NCBI GenBank assembly: GCA_001586965.3
Contig: LUCW03000147.1
Location: 1 to 30,000 of the forward strand
Direction: 5' to 3'
DNA: 30,000 nt
Source of the DNA: Sphaeroforma sirkka
Lineage: Eukaryota; Opisthokonta; Ichthyosporea; Ichthyophonida
Shown: piece by piece, positions 28,793 to 30,000 of the stretch
Position numbering within the stretch: position 1 is the stretch's first letter
Layout of the letters: each line of letters begins with the position of its first letter
The notes under the pieces: generated by a model
Told to the model about the DNA's origin: nothing
Seen by the model: only the letters and a program-made list of their open reading frames with translations
The model's database searches: none
Position numbers and translations under genes: made by a program

Positions 28793-30000
28793 ACTAGATT
28801 AAGCTCTACTCAGAGACTGTTCAAATACCATACCCACCAAATACACTTTCATCAACAAATGTACTCTTCTGATCATTATATGTAAAATACTTGGCTCAGG
28901 CTGGTGCATATAGTTAGCAAATTGCACGTCAATTATACGTAAATATCAAGGCTATCCGTTTCATTTTGATTGGGAACTTGAATGCGTGGGTTGTACTCGC
29001 TCCAAGGACAGGTGAATATCAAGCATCTTCATTACTTACTATCAAGGGCAAAATAGCTGAGCCCGAGATTTCAGCGCACAACTTAATCCTTGGCTGATGA
29101 GATGTAGGTGTGCGGTCAGGCTTGGAAAATCTTTGTAGATGACAGTTTATTGATAACTGGTAGATATATTTCAAAAAGACAGGTCAATGAGGCATTTCGA
29201 TCATGCATACCTTATGTAGATTATTGCGTAGATGCTGCTGTCTCTGTTTGGATACGTTTTGCAGCAGCTCCGGAAGATTTGATATCTGTGGATACAGCCA
29301 AATTGATCACAAATTAAAAAAATAATGTAAAAACACTTTCACCCCGCAACCGAAGCCAGGTACAACTACTTAGAAGAAAAGTTTATACGGACAATCGACT
29401 TGTAGTTAGTTTTAGCCTGCCATGGCATAGACCCATTGCAAACATGATATTCGAGACTTTTCTGGTACACGAGACGCATGTGCTCCTCGCAAGCCTCAAC
29501 TATTAGGAGTTGACGACTGCTTCACTTTACGCCAGGGGAAGCGTAGAGATCCTCATGCCAAAGTGTGAACTGCTCGCTATAGCCTGCTTGTCGTGAATTG
29601 TCATCCGTTCCAGTGGATATGGTTGAAAATGAATAAGAATCCATGGCTCGTTACACGATTTATACAAACTCGAATCCATATTCTAAACGAGAAGACTGCT
29701 GCTATGTATTAAACCACACATTGACTGATGTAAATACCAGGAAAAGCAATATCAGCCCTATAGCAGAGATAAACATCAACGAACACCATTTCACACCTCT
29801 TCGATGCCGATGCCGATACTGAATAAGCGCCAGTCCACCATCCCGCTGAGTGGCAAGAAGTATTCACTGCCTACCACCACCGGTATGCATCCAAACCAGA
29901 TATATTCGATCAGCCGAGGACTCCATGTAGCATGCCCTGAGGTGAACAGTGGTAGAAGCGTCGTAGATGTAAATCTCGATGTTCAGACTCAATCCGCCAA
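28793..30000. other. Unassigned right end with a faint RNase H-like trace
   Basis: Plus-strand frames at 28966-29093 (GNLNAWVVLAPRTGEYQ...) and 29108-29317 (WKIFVDDSLLITGRY...) have no family match that I can defend. Near 29560-29750 the plus strand has KCELLAIACLS and, further on, IPGKAISAL. These recall the E-x-LAI and PGK-x-N-x-x-ADAL positions of Ty3 RNase H, but stops interrupt both. The last 200 bp show nothing recognisable. Confidence 0.3.

Noticed and set aside
29108-29317. FVDD in WKIFVDDSLLITG as a reverse transcriptase catalytic motif
   Set aside because: None of the flanking reverse transcriptase blocks are present upstream or downstream in any frame, so the FVDD is probably chance.

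Overview
The window is nuclear eukaryotic DNA. It has one recognisable host gene with GT-AG introns, many (TA)n and CA/TG microsatellites, AT-rich satellite-like arrays, and a dense layer of decayed Ty3/gypsy-type LTR retrotransposons. No bacterial-style operons, ribosome binding sites, rRNA or tRNA genes were seen. The species cannot be fixed from the sequence; a repeat-rich unicellular opisthokont is my best guess, held weakly.

Region by region. (1) 0.7-1.0 kb: a 29-bp minisatellite of nine copies. (2) 1.27-4.21 kb, + strand: a four-exon gene for a CIA2/MIP18-family (FAM96A-like, CIAO2A) cytosolic iron-sulfur assembly protein of 146 aa, with all three introns in phase 1. It is the only confident, apparently intact gene here. 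(3) 4.2-5.8 kb: nothing recognised. (4) 5.8-7.4 kb: a degenerate AT-rich array with units of about 62 bp, followed by one copy of a ~200-bp repeat ('R'). (5) 8.77-9.18 kb: a large imperfect foldback element. (6) 9.19-10.60 kb and 19.67-20.42 kb, +: two halves of one decayed, Gln-rich ORF of unknown identity.

(7) 10,603-19,664: one Ty3/gypsy chromovirus-like element of about 9 kb, inserted into that ORF on the minus strand. It has TGTAG...CTACA long terminal repeats and a 4-bp TAGC target duplication. Read leftwards from its 5' LTR it carries a ~2.3-kb leader, Gag, aspartic protease, reverse transcriptase, RNase H and a segment resembling the methyltransferase-like part of some Ty3/DIRS polyproteins. 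Its remaining 3' part (integrase core, chromodomain-like tail, polypurine tract and most of the 3' LTR) lies inverted at 10,726-12,614. One inversion breakpoint is inside the 3' LTR. The integrase N-terminal piece at 12,615-12,830 is separately flipped. The copy is dead: stops, frameshifts, a mutated protease active site, and LTRs about 87% identical by hand count.

(8) 21.8-24.1 kb, minus: a second, different retroelement with a Gag bearing a CCCH zinc finger and a reverse-transcriptase fragment. (9) 24.1-24.5 kb: two tandem copies of the R repeat, followed at 24.5-25.9 kb by a second array of the same ~62-bp family. (10) 26.6-28.4 kb, +: scattered integrase fragments of a third element, and at 28.5-28.8 kb, minus, a weak reverse-transcriptase remnant. 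The last 1.2 kb has only a faint RNase H-like trace.

Apart from the CIA2 gene, the window reads as a nested transposon graveyard. I found no new functional system. The most instructive features are the internally inverted retrotransposon that splits an older ORF, and the paired array-plus-R satellite blocks on either side of the transposon-rich interval.
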